This document shows positions 1 to 8,473 of a DNA stretch of 64,000 nt, in pieces (the stretch's first letter is position 1; the number at the start of each line of letters is the position of its first letter). The DNA lies in NCBI GenBank assembly GCA_963750045.1, contig CAVVPD010000003.1:186001-250000 (forward strand), read 5' to 3'. Source of the stretch: DASUAS01 sp963750045 (lineage in GTDB: Bacteria; Actinomycetota; Acidimicrobiia; IMCC26256; DASPTH01). The notes under the pieces are model-generated. The model was not told the origin of the DNA. It saw only the letters and a list, made by a program, of their open reading frames with translations, and searched no databases. A program made the translations under genes and the position numbers.

Positions 1-75
1 ACGCGTAGACACGCCTCGATGTCCACCACGTCCGACCCCGCAGCTGCGGGGGCACCGACGCTCATCGAGCTCTAG
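1..75 (+). CDS. Possible C-terminal tail of an upstream protein (partial)
   Basis: An open frame enters from the left edge and stops at TAG 73-75, encoding about 24 residues rich in Thr, Ser and Ala and ending PTLIEL. No domain is visible. Its stop overlaps the stop of the convergent minus-strand gene through a shared CTAG, a tight arrangement common in this window. The composition fits a disordered C-terminus, but 24 codons are too few to prove coding. Confidence 0.3.
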   Translation, partial: TRRHASMSTTSDPAAAGAPTLIEL

Positions 76-476
76 TCCTCGCCCGAGACCGGCGAGCTGT
101 GGTGCACGACCATCATCCACCGCTCGCGGTCGCGTACGAACACGTTGGTCGCCGTGGCGCGGGCGCCCGACAGCTCGCTCGTACCCGATGACTGCAGGAT
201 GTTCTCGTCCAGGGTGACCCACGCGGTGTCGCCGTTCACCACGACCTGCTCGTCGGTCAGCACGAACTGGATGTAGCCGGTGTTGTGGAAGATCGCGTCC
301 CACGAGCCCGCGACCTTCGCCCAGCCGCGCAGCAACGGCCAGCCGGGATGGGTCACCGAGATGCGGTCGGAGTGCTCCCACACCTCGGCCATCGCGTCGA
401 GGTCGCACGCCTCGAGCGCGGCGTAGAACGCCGAGTTGGCGTCGCGGACGGCTTCGGCGTCGGGGGCCTGGTTCAC
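72..476 (-). CDS. SnoaL/NTF2-like family protein
   Basis: 134-residue protein with the compact alpha+beta layout of the NTF2/SnoaL superfamily (SgcJ/YybH type). The N-terminal helix includes FYAALEACDLDAMAEVW, and later strands include GDTAWVTLDEN and RWMMVVHHSSP. The reading frame runs upstream to an ATG at 596, but that would overlap the divergent nuclease gene. GTG at 476, coding VNQAPDAEAV just before the first family helix, gives the usual length and is preferred. Members bind small hydrophobic ligands or act as steroid-isomerase-like enzymes. No catalytic residues can be assigned, so the substrate is unknown. Confidence 0.75.
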   Translation of the reverse strand: MNQAPDAEAVRDANSAFYAALEACDLDAMAEVWEHSDRISVTHPGWPLLRGWAKVAGSWDAIFHNTGYIQFVLTDEQVVVNGDTAWVTLDENILQSSGTSELSGARATATNVFVRDRERWMMVVHHSSPVSGED

Positions 477-543
477 GCCTGCCGACGCTATCCGGCGCCG
501 GCCATCCGCTTGCCTGTCACACCCCCGCGGTACCTTCTGATCG

Positions 544-1386
544 ATGAGCTTCGCGCCCCCCTGGTCCCTCTCGCCGAGCTCCTGCTCGTCGTTCAAGGAG
601 TGCCCGCTCGCGTTCCGCTTCTCCTACCTCGAGCGCCTCCCCGAACCGCCCGCGCCCTGGACCACCAAGGGCACCCTCGTCCACCGGGCGCTCGAGCTCC
701 TCCTCGATCGCCCACCCGACGAGCGCACGATCGAAGCCGGCCTCGCCGACCTCGGCCGGGCGCGCGTCGAGCTGGCGCCCCACCCCGACTTCGCCGACCT
801 CGACCTCACCGACGAGCAGTGGGCGAAGTTCGACGCCGAGGCCGAGACCCTCGTCCAGAAGTACTTCCTGCTCGAAGACCCGCGCACGATCCGCCCCATC
901 GGCCTCGAGCTCAAGCTCGAGGCGCACCTCGGGCCAACGCGCCTGCGCGGCATCATCGACCGTCTCGAGCTCGACGAGCACGGCGAGTTCGTCGTCACCG
1001 ACTACAAGACCGGTTCCGTGCCCTCGGAGCTGTGGGAGGCCAAGAGCCTCAGCGGCGTGCACATGTACGCGCTGCTCTGCGAGCGCATGCTCGGGCGGCG
1101 CCCGGCGCGCGTGCAGCTCTTCTACCTCTCCAAGCCCGAAGCGATCATCGCCACCCCGACCGACCAGTCGATCAGGGGCGTCGAGCGCCGTACCACCGCC
1201 ATGCACCAGGCGATCAGCCAGGCGTGCGAGCGCGACGACTTCCGCCCCCGCCCCGGCCGCCTCTGCGACTTCTGCACGTTCAAGCCCTACTGCCCGGCCC
1301 ACGGCGGCGATCCACTCGACGCCGCCGAGCTCCGCGGCCCCGGCACGATGATCAGCGCGCCCCTCCCTCTCGTTCCGGCCGGCTGA
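544..1386 (+). CDS. RecB-family PD-(D/E)XK exonuclease with Fe-S cysteines
   Basis: 280-residue stand-alone nuclease of the RecB/AddB C-terminal type. Visible in order: the N-terminal FKECPLAFRFSYL motif with Cys20, GTLVHRALE with His47, GIIDRLE with Asp139, then DYKTG with Asp153 and Lys155 forming the PD-(D/E)XK metal site, a QRxxY-like region, and C-terminal Cys241, Cys244 and Cys250. Cys20 plus the three C-terminal cysteines match the 4Fe-4S staple of AddB and Cas4-type nucleases. Family members process DNA ends. No helicase or Cas gene lies nearby, so the partner is unknown. A PAP2 gene follows 55 bp downstream on the same strand. Confidence 0.88.
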   Translation: MSFAPPWSLSPSSCSSFKECPLAFRFSYLERLPEPPAPWTTKGTLVHRALELLLDRPPDERTIEAGLADLGRARVELAPHPDFADLDLTDEQWAKFDAEAETLVQKYFLLEDPRTIRPIGLELKLEAHLGPTRLRGIIDRLELDEHGEFVVTDYKTGSVPSELWEAKSLSGVHMYALLCERMLGRRPARVQLFYLSKPEAIIATPTDQSIRGVERRTTAMHQAISQACERDDFRPRPGRLCDFCTFKPYCPAHGGDPLDAAELRGPGTMISAPLPLVPAG

Positions 1387-1441
1387 ACGACCCGGTGCGC
1401 CGCGGATCGGCCCGCGCGCGCACGGCCGGTACGCTCTCCCG

Positions 1442-2005
1442 ATGACGATGCTCCGCTCCGGGCGCCCGCGCGGCTGGAGCGCGATCTCCCGGGTGCACGC
1501 CTTCGACCTGCGCGTCGACACCCTCGTCGAGCGCCTCCGCGGTCCCCGACTCGACCCCTGCTTCTACGGGCTCTCGAGCGCCGCGGACCACGGCCTGCTC
1601 TGGATCCTCGTGGGCGCGGCCCGGGCCGCCCGCGAGGGCGAGCCGGCGGTGGCGCTGCGTCTCGGTGCCGCCCTCGGGGTCGAGTCGGCGCTCACCAACG
1701 GTCCGATCAAGGCCTGTTTCCGGCGCGTGCGCCCCACCGACGACCGACCCCCGGACGGGCCGCTCCCCTACGGCATGCACCGCCCGATCTCGAGCTCGTT
1801 CCCCTCGGGTCATGCGGCGTCGGCGTTCACCGCCGCGATGCTGCTCGCCGACACGCCGGGCGCCCCGGTGTGGTTCGCGCTCGCCGCGACCATCTCCGCC
1901 AGCCGCGTCTACACGCGCATGCACCACGCCTCCGACGTGATCGCCGGGGCCGCCCTCGGCCTCGCACTGGGCGCGATCGCCCGCCGCGTCGTGCGCGTCG
2001 GCTGA
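1442..2005 (+). CDS. PAP2-superfamily membrane phosphatase
   Basis: 187-residue member of the type 2 phosphatidic acid phosphatase family. All three signature motifs are present: the KX6RP-type motif beginning at Lys90 (KACFRRVRP), PSGH in the stretch SSFPSGHAAS near residue 122, and SRX5HX3D from Ser154 to Asp165 with His161. The two histidines provide the nucleophile and general base for phosphomonoester hydrolysis at the membrane. Hydrophobic helices lie around residues 55-80, 118-150 and 166-182. Probable substrates are phosphatidate or polyprenyl (pyro)phosphates; the sequence does not separate them. Confidence 0.88.
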   Translation: MTMLRSGRPRGWSAISRVHAFDLRVDTLVERLRGPRLDPCFYGLSSAADHGLLWILVGAARAAREGEPAVALRLGAALGVESALTNGPIKACFRRVRPTDDRPPDGPLPYGMHRPISSSFPSGHAASAFTAAMLLADTPGAPVWFALAATISASRVYTRMHHASDVIAGAALGLALGAIARRVVRVG

Positions 2006-2112
2006 CCGGCGCTCCGGCGGCGCCCCGATTACCGACCTCCGCGGTCGGGTATCGTCGGAGGCACCCCCCGCCCCGCTCGCGCCCGACGAGCACTCGACAC
2101 CGGAGGTTTCCC

Positions 2113-2700
2113 GTGAGCCGTTCGATCGCCGTCACCTTCGACTACCGCTGCCCCTTCGCCTACAACGGCAACGCCGCGGTCATCGCCGCGCTGCGGGCGG
2201 GCAGCGACATCGACTTCACCTTCACGCCGTTCTCCCTCGACCAGATCCACGTCGACGAGGGCGAACCGGCGATGTGGGAACGCGATCCGTCGGACTGGGG
2301 GTCCGGGGTGCTCTCCCTGCTCTACGGCGTCGCCGTGCGTGACGCCTTCCCCGACCGCTTCTTCGACGCCCACCTCGCGCTCTTCGCGGCGCGTCACGAC
2401 CACGGTCTCAAGCTGAAGGACGAGGCCGTGCTGCGCGACGCCGTCGCCTCGGCCGGGCTCGATCCCGACGCGGTCGCCGAAGAGGCCCACAGCGGCCGGC
2501 CGTTGAAGGTGCTGGCCGCCGAGCACACCGAGGCGGTCGACCGATGGTCGGTGTTCGGGGTCCCCACGTACATCGAGGGCGACGAGGCGGTGTTCGTCCG
2601 CTTCATGGAGCGGGGCCGCGTCGACGACCTCGAACGCACGCTCGAGCTCCTGCAGTTCACACGCCTCAACGAGTTCAAACGCACCCGCATCCCTCGCTGA
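2113..2700 (+). CDS. DsbA-family (thioredoxin-fold) oxidoreductase or isomerase
   Basis: 195-residue protein starting with GTG, preceded by a good Shine-Dalgarno sequence (GGAGG at 2102-2106). FDYRCPFAYNG near the N-terminus occupies the active-site position of the DsbA fold, followed by the helical insertion and a C-terminal VFGVPTYIEG cis-proline loop. Only one cysteine (Cys13) is in the active-site segment, with no CXXC, as in FrnE or 2-hydroxychromene-2-carboxylate isomerase relatives. A thiol-dependent isomerase or conjugating role is therefore more likely than disulfide formation. No signal peptide is seen, so it is probably cytoplasmic. Confidence 0.8.
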   Translation: MSRSIAVTFDYRCPFAYNGNAAVIAALRAGSDIDFTFTPFSLDQIHVDEGEPAMWERDPSDWGSGVLSLLYGVAVRDAFPDRFFDAHLALFAARHDHGLKLKDEAVLRDAVASAGLDPDAVAEEAHSGRPLKVLAAEHTEAVDRWSVFGVPTYIEGDEAVFVRFMERGRVDDLERTLELLQFTRLNEFKRTRIPR

Positions 2701-2721
2701 TGCGTTGAAGCGGGTGCGCGC

Positions 2722-3080
2722 CTAACGCGCCACCGGTCGCACCGCGAGGTCGGCCATCACGTCGGACCATTCCTCGAAGCCGGGGTCCCGCCACTCCTTG
2801 TGGGCGCAGCGCACCGCGAGGGTCGCGCACGTAGACGTGCAGGGTCGGCGCCTCGTCGGCCAGGAGCACGAGCTCGCCCGCCGCGCGCGAAGGGCGGGGC
2901 GTCACCGAGCAGGTCGGCCAGCGCCACGACCGCCACGGTCCGGCTCCGGCACCGCGGGCACACGGAGACCGTGGCGGCGTCGAGGTCACCGGTCAGCGCG
3001 AAGAGGTTCGCCGCTTCTTCGGTGTCGAGGACCACCTGCTCGCCGTCGTCGTCGAGGATCACGAGCGCGGGAGCGGGCAC
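2722..3080 (-). CDS. Unrecognised small protein with CXXC motif (two frame breaks)
   Basis: GTG at 3080 opens a coding stretch beginning VPAPALVILDDDGEQVVLD that includes VCPRC and an Ala-Leu-rich segment. Near 2886, inside a (GC)n tract, the frame switches to one reading GELVLLADEAPTLHVYVRD. Near 2816 it switches again to RCAHKEWRDPGFEEWSDVM and stops at 2722. Adding one CG dinucleotide at each point yields a continuous protein of about 120 residues, so the breaks look like consensus errors rather than decay. The single CXXC and a later Cys-His pair could bind metal, but I do not recognise the family. It is divergent from the quinone reductase gene at 3136. Confidence 0.55.
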
Positions 3081-3135
3081 GAGCGCACGGTAGCGCCCGG
3101 CCGCCGGCCCGCGGCCGCCCAGTACCGTCGGGGGC

Positions 3136-4118
3136 ATGCAGGCCCTCGTGATCACCCAGGACGCGCAGCTCCACGTCGAGGAGCGCCCGGATCCCGAGCC
3201 CGGTGCCGGCGAGGTGCTGGTGCGCGTCCACGGCGCCGGCCTCAACCGCGCCGACCTCGTGCAACTCGCCGGCCACTACGCCGCGCCCGCCGGTTCGCCG
3301 CCCGACATCCCGGGGCTCGAGTTCTCGGGGGAGGTGGTGGCGCACGGCCCCGGCGTCACCACGCCCGCGATCGGCACCCCCGTGTTCGGCATCGCCGGCG
3401 GCGGGGGCCAGGCGGAACTGCTCGCCGTGCCCGCGGTGCAGTCCGCGACGGTGCCGGCGTCGCTCGACCTCGTCGCCGCCGGCGGCGTACCCGAGGTGTT
3501 CGTCACCGCCCACGACGCCATGGTCACGCAGGCCGCGCTCCAATCGGGGGAAACGGTGCTGGTGCACACGGTGGGTTCGGGTGTCGGCACCGCCGCGCTC
3601 CAACTCGCGCACGCCATGGGGTGCCCGGTGGTGGGAACCGCCCGCACGCCGGCGAAGCTCGAACGGTGCGCGGCGCTCGGGCTCGATCACCCGGTGCTGG
3701 CGGCCCGTCCGCTCGATCCGGCGGACCTGGCCGACGCGATCGTCGCGGCCGCGGGACCGGTCGACGTGACCCTGGAGCTGGTCGGTGGCGACTACGTGTT
3801 GACCGACGTACGGCGTCGCCGCGCCCCGTGGCCGCATCGTGCTCGTGGGGCTGATGGCCGGTGCCGCGCGCGGAGCTCGATCTCGGCGCGCTCATGTTCA
3901 AGCGGCTCCGGGTGTTCGGCACCACGTTGCGCGGCCGCTCGGTCGACGAGAAGGCCGCGGCCACCGATGCGTTCACGCGCGACGTCGTGCCCCTGCTCGC
4001 GTCGGGCACGGTCGCGCCGGTGGTGGCACGCACGTTCCCACTCGCCGACGCCCGCGAGGCCTACGACCTGCTCGCGGCCGACGCGGTGTTCGGCACCATC
4101 GTGCTCGACCTCACGTGA
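3136..4118 (+). CDS. Zinc-independent MDR-family NADPH:quinone reductase (two frame breaks)
   Basis: Medium-chain dehydrogenase/reductase of about 327 residues. The N-terminal GroES-like domain includes GAGLNRADLVQLAGHY and PGLEFSGEVV. The Rossmann domain carries VLVHTVGSGVGTAALQLA and the nucleotide strand VVGTARTPAKL. Catalytic zinc ligands of alcohol dehydrogenases are absent, as in QorA-type quinone oxidoreductases. The frame is lost near 3814 and again near 3869. In the shifted frames the conserved VAAPRGRIVLVGLMAG and ELDLGALMFKRLRVFG segments continue and the gene ends at 4118. Each break is repaired by one CG dinucleotide. The probable reaction is NADPH-dependent reduction of quinones or enals. 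Confidence 0.83.
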
Positions 4119-4121
4119 CCG

Positions 4122-4722
4122 TCACCCGATGAAGACGGTGACGCGCGTCGGGTTCGCGGCGCGGTCGACGAGGAACGGGCGGGGCGAATCGAGGCCGATC
4201 ACCCACACGACGGTGCTTGTCGACGTCGGGCAGCTTCCGGACGATCTGGAGGTGGTGATGGTCGCCGTACTCGAGTGACAGGTTCCCCGGATACGTCGAC
4301 GGCGCGCCCTCGGCGAACGGGTCGACGCTCAACGCCGGTGAGATCCTCACCACCAGGAACGCGCTGCCGGGGAGCGAGATCGGCACCGGCGGGTCGCCGT
4401 CGAGGAACGGGTGCTGCGCCGGATCCTCGTACTGCACCGTGTAGCCCGGCGGGGTGCCGTCGCCGAGCGATTGGAAGCTGAAGGTCACCTGGTCGAGACA
4501 ACCGAAGCCGCCCGCCTCGGCGTCGATCAACTCCGCCGGGGCCGTCGGACCCACCGACTGCAACACCGTGGTCGCCCCCCGGAAGCCGGCGCAGGCGCCC
4601 GGCGCCGGGATGGTCGTGACCGGCGCCGTGGACGCCGTCGACGCCGCGTCACCACCACCTCCGCCCTGGCAGGCCGCGAGCAGCGACACCGCGATCGCGA
4701 GCAGCGCGCTGCGAATCCTCAC
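4122..4722 (-). CDS. AMIN-like domain lipoprotein (one frame break)
   Basis: The N-terminus shows a short signal peptide with lipobox SLLAAC (Cys18), then a Gly/Ser/Thr-rich linker, so the mature protein is a lipoprotein exposed outside the membrane. The globular part contains VTFSFQS and LEYGDHHHLQIVRKLPD. Near 4217 the frame breaks. In the continuing frame the sequence reads STVVWVIGLDSPRPFLVD, then PTRVTVFIG and stop at 4122, which matches the end of actinobacterial AMIN-like domains (expected to bind wall polymers or ligands). About 200 residues. Convergent with the quinone reductase, three bases away. Confidence 0.75.
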
Positions 4723-4790
4723 GGGGGCGGAGGCTAGCGACCCTCGATCCCGGTCGGGGCCGCGGGGCCGGGCGGTACGCTGATCCGTCC

Positions 4791-5621
4791 ATGGCCACGC
4801 TCGCCCAACGCCTCGGGCACGCGCCCGACGCCAAGTTGCTCATCGTCACCTGCGACGATCTCGGTCTCACCCACGCCAGCAACGTCGCCACGTACGAAGC
4901 CGTCCGCGAGGGCCTCGCCTCGAGCGCGTCGCTCATGGTGCCGTGCCCCTGGGCCCGCGACGCCGCCGCCGCCTATCGGGGCGAAGACGTCGGCGTGCAC
5001 CTCACCCTCAACGCCGAGCTCGAGACCTACCGCTGGGATCCGATCACCAGCTCGCCGAGCCTCCTGGACGGCGACGGCGGGTTCCCCCGCACGGTCGAAG
5101 ACGCCTGGGACCACGCCGATCCCGACGAGGTCCGCCGCGAGTGCCGGGCGCAGATCGAGCGGGCGATCGTGTGGGGGTTCGACGTCAGCCACCTCGCCAA
5201 CCACCTCGGCGTCCTGCAGCCCCGACCGGAGTTCTTCGACATCTACCTCGAGCTGGCCGTCGACTTCGGGCTGCCGCTGCGTCTCGGTGCCGACGCCGAG
5301 GAGCGCGTCGCCGGCTTCCCCTTCCGCCGGCTCGCCGCCGAGGAAGGCGCCGTGTTCCCGGACCGGGTCGTCGTCTGCCCGCCGGGTGCGCGCCGGCGCA
5401 TCGAGCGCCTGCTCTTCGAGCTCGCCCCCGGCGTCACCGAGCTGAGCCTGCACCCCGGCATCGACACCGACGAGCTGCGAGCCGCGTGCGGCGACGACTG
5501 GGCGGGCCGGGTCGAGGACCATGCCGCGCTCTGCCGCGACCCCTCGCTGCGTGACCTCGTGGGCCGCGCCGGGGCCACCGTGATCGGCTGGCGCGACCTC
5601 CGCGACCTGCAGCGCGCCTGA
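4791..5621 (+). CDS. ChbG/YdjC-family carbohydrate deacetylase
   Basis: 276-residue member of the YdjC family of metal-dependent deacetylases acting on N-acetylated oligosaccharides. Motifs: VTCDDLGLTHASN (metal-binding Asp) near residue 20, GVHLTLN near residue 67, SHLANHLGVLQ near residue 130 with the His pair, and LSLHPGID near residue 220. These are the metal-ligand and catalytic positions of ChbG. No signal peptide, so it should act in the cytoplasm. No chitobiose or glycan uptake genes are adjacent, so the substrate is open. Confidence 0.85.
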   Translation: MATLAQRLGHAPDAKLLIVTCDDLGLTHASNVATYEAVREGLASSASLMVPCPWARDAAAAYRGEDVGVHLTLNAELETYRWDPITSSPSLLDGDGGFPRTVEDAWDHADPDEVRRECRAQIERAIVWGFDVSHLANHLGVLQPRPEFFDIYLELAVDFGLPLRLGADAEERVAGFPFRRLAAEEGAVFPDRVVVCPPGARRRIERLLFELAPGVTELSLHPGIDTDELRAACGDDWAGRVEDHAALCRDPSLRDLVGRAGATVIGWRDLRDLQRA

Positions 5622-5639
5622 CGAGACCGGTGCAACCGG

Positions 5640-5973
5640 TCAGGTCCGCCCGGCCGCACCCGCGAGCAGGTCGAGCACCAGCCCGGGATCGCCCGCCGTC
5701 TTCATCCGCCCCTGCATGAACGCCACGCTCGGGTCCAGCTCTCCGGCCGCGATCGCCGCCGCGTCGCGCGTAGCTCAACGTCAACGTCGCGTCGGGCGCC
5801 GGACGGGCGCCGAGGGCCGATTCGGCCACGACGCCGTCGTCGACGCGTGCGTGCCACTTCCCCTCGCCGTCGGGCGCGCCGGTGACCACCACCTGGAACG
5901 TGCCGGTCGGACCGGGCGAGGCGCCCGCGCCGACGAACCCGGCCACCCATTCCTCGCTCAGAAGCTCTGCCAC
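5640..5973 (-). CDS. SCP2 sterol-carrier-like protein (one frame break)
   Basis: Small SCP2-fold lipid-binding domain of about 111 residues: FQVVVTGAPDGEGKWHARVDDG, abbreviated here to its strands FQVVVTG and KWHARV, then DATLTLSYAR. The frame breaks at a GCGCG tract near 5768. One extra CG gives RDAAAIAAGELDPSVAFMQG followed by RMKTAGDPG, the conserved SCP2 C-terminus, ending at TGA 5640. The ATG at 5973 lies one base beyond the mca stop, so both genes are probably cotranscribed from mca. SCP2 proteins carry acyl-CoA or sterol-like lipids in the cytoplasm. Confidence 0.78.
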
Positions 5974-5974
5974 T

Positions 5975-6898
5975 TCACGTCTCCCTCTCGAGCACCGCTG
6001 CGTCGTCGAGCCGCAACCCGGCGAACAGGTCGGTCTCCGATCCGTCGTGCACTCCCGCCGACGGCAACCTCGAACTGGCCAGGACGTACTCCTCCCACGG
6101 GAAGGCCTCCCGCAGCAGGTCGTCCGGAACCGTCATCCAGTGGCTCTCCGGATCGATCTGCGTGCGGTGCGCGAGGAGCGCGTTCCGGCGGTGACCGAGG
6201 AAGTCGCCCACGTCGACGAACGTGGTGGGCGGCGCGACGTCGAGATCGGCGGGGAGCTGGGCGATGCGCTCCGCGTAGGGGCTCGCTTCCCCCATCCGCT
6301 CGTAGACCTCGTGCAGCGCGCGGATGCGCCGGAACGAGAACCCCGAGTAGTAGAGCTTCGACGGGCGCCATGGCGCACCCGCCTCCGGATACCGCGCGGG
6401 ATCGCCGGCCGCGTCGAACGCGGGTCCCGAGATCTCGTGTACCCGGAGGTGGTCCGGGTGCTTGTAGAAGGACTGCTCGTCCCCGTAGGTGACCAGCACC
6501 TGAGGGCGCTCGCGCCGGATCACGGCGACGAGACGGCCCACCGCTTCCTCCAACGGCGCGTTGGCGAAGTTGTCGGCGCGGGCGTTCGCCTCCGAGTCGG
6601 GCATGCCGGAATCGCGGTAGCCGAGGAGGTAGAGCTCGGCGTAGCCGATGGCATCGACACTGGCGCGCAGCTCGGCCTCGCGCACCGCGCGGAGGTCGGC
6701 TCGGATCTCGGGAGTGTCGACCGCCGGGTTGAGGATCTCGCCCTCCTCGCCGCCGGTGCAGCAGACGAGCGCCGAGCGGATGCCCTCCGCGGCGTAGCGC
6801 GCGACCGTGCCCGCGCCCTTCGAGGCCTCGTCGTCGGGGTGCGCGTGCACCGACACGAGCCGCAACGGATGGCCTGCGACGTCGACGGGAACGGTCAT
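5975..6898 (-). CDS. mca: Mycothiol S-conjugate amidase
   Basis: 307-residue PIG-L/LmbE-fold zinc amidase that cleaves mycothiol S-conjugates to mercapturic acids and GlcN-Ins. VSVHAHPDDEASKGAGT gives the zinc His and Asp-Asp, TGGEEGEILNPA is typical of Mca, HPDHLRVHEI supplies the later zinc His, and the C-terminal SETDLFAGLR matches the Mca end. These features separate it from MshB. The frame extends to an ATG at 6946, but that codon overlaps the divergent peptidase start. ATG 6898 (MTVPVDVAGH) is preferred. Likely operon with the SCP2 gene. Confidence 0.88.
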   Translation of the reverse strand: MTVPVDVAGHPLRLVSVHAHPDDEASKGAGTVARYAAEGIRSALVCCTGGEEGEILNPAVDTPEIRADLRAVREAELRASVDAIGYAELYLLGYRDSGMPDSEANARADNFANAPLEEAVGRLVAVIRRERPQVLVTYGDEQSFYKHPDHLRVHEISGPAFDAAGDPARYPEAGAPWRPSKLYYSGFSFRRIRALHEVYERMGEASPYAERIAQLPADLDVAPPTTFVDVGDFLGHRRNALLAHRTQIDPESHWMTVPDDLLREAFPWEEYVLASSRLPSAGVHDGSETDLFAGLRLDDAAVLERET

Positions 6899-6944
6899 CG
6901 CACCTGAAGCTACCTGCGGAAGGTCAGCCGATACATTGCTCGCC

Positions 6945-8464
6945 ATGTCCCGGCGCCCACTCGTGTGCTTCGTCGCGCTCGCGATCGCCGGCGTCGCCGT
7001 GGTGGGCGTCGGCCCGACCGCCGCCGCGGCGCCGACCGCACCCGCGAGCGCCGGTCTGTCGGCGTGGAAGTCGTGCGGGAAGCGAGTGCAGTGCGCGAAC
7101 CTGCCGGTCCCGGTCGACTACGCCCAGCCGGACGCCGAGCAGGTCGAGCTCGCGGTCTCCCGGGTGCGCGCCACCGGCCCCGGGCGCCGGCTCGGGTCGC
7201 TGGTCGTCAACTTCGGCGGCCCGGGCGACGCCGGCGCTTCGACGCTCCCGTCGTTCACGGGGCAGGTGCCCGCGGCCGTCCGGGCCCGCTACGACCTCGT
7301 GAGCTTCGATCCGCGCGGCGTGGGCCGTTCGCGGCCGGTCGACTGCGTCGACGACTCCACTGCCGATCGCCTCAACGCGGTCGACCCCACGCCCGACTCC
7401 GACGCCGACCTGCCGTCGTTCTACGACGGGAGCAACGAACCGGTCGACCTCGTGGCGCAATGCATCGCGCGCAACGGCCAGTGGCTGGCCCAGGTCGGGA
7501 CGCGCAACGTGGCCCGCGACCTCGACCGGCTCCGGTCCGCACTCGGCGACGAGCGGCTCGCGTACCTCGGGTTCTCGTACGGCACCGTGATCGGCGCGGT
7601 CTACGCCCAGATGTTCCCCGATCGCGTGGGGCGCCTGGTGCTCGACTCCCCCGTCGACCTCTCGGCGACGGCGCTCGACGAGCTCCGCGCGAACGCGGCC
7701 GGGTTCGAGCACGCGCTCGACGAGTTCCTCGCGGACTGCGCGGCCAGGTCGACGTGCAAGTTCCACAGCCACGGCGATCCCACCGCCGCACTCACCACCT
7801 TGCAGACCCGTTTCGAGCGAGGCCTCACCGTCGCGACCAGGAGCCCGATCACCGGGAAGAAGAGCGACCGTCGGGCCGGTGTCGCCGCGTTCTACACCGC
7901 GCTCATCTCCGCGCTCTACGACAAGCAGTTCGGCTGGCCGGCGCTGGCCGAGGCGCTCGACGACGCCCGGCACGGCGACGGCTCGGTGCTGCTCTACCTC
8001 GCCGACAGCTACGACGGCCGCCATGACGACGGCACCTACGACAACATCGACGAGGTGATCGGGGTCATCCTCTGCGACGACCGCCGCGACCCGCAACCGA
8101 GCCTGGCCGAGTTCGTCGCCGAGTACCACCGAGAGGTCGCGCAGTACCCGCTCCTCGGCGGCTACGTGGGGAGCACGCCGCTCGGGTGCGACCCCCGCCT
8201 GCCGCGCGCTGCCGCGGGCGAGGAGGTCGGTGACGTCCGCGTCAGCGGCACGTCGCCGATCCTGGTCGTCGGCACCACAGGCGATCCCGCGACGCCGTAC
8301 GCGGGCGCCGAGGATCTCGCCGCCCGCATCACCGGTGCGCGGTTGCTCACCTTCGAGAGCACGGAGCACACGGCGTACACCAAGAGCAAGTGCATCGACG
8401 CCGCGGTCGACGCCTACCTCATCGCGGGGAAGGTCCCGGCGGTCGGCACGCGCTGCCCGCGTAG
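6945..8464 (+). CDS. Secreted alpha/beta-hydrolase, TAP-like tripeptidyl aminopeptidase (frame break at 3' end)
   Basis: About 506 residues: signal peptide (hydrophobic core LVCFVALAIAGVAVVG, Ala-rich cleavage zone), alpha/beta-hydrolase core with VNFGGPGDAGAST oxyanion loop and nucleophile GFSYGT (Ser211), then a TAP-like C-terminal domain holding Asp447 (TTGDPATPY) and His475 (TEHTAY), completing the triad. Eight or more cysteines fit an exported protein. The open frame runs on to 8918 antisense to the next gene. A one-base loss near 8458 (CCC for CCCC) would instead give C-P-A-stop at 8464, leaving 9 bp to the convergent dehydrogenase. This end is preferred. Family members remove N-terminal peptides outside the cell. 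Confidence 0.82.
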
Positions 8465-8473
8465 CGGGACGAC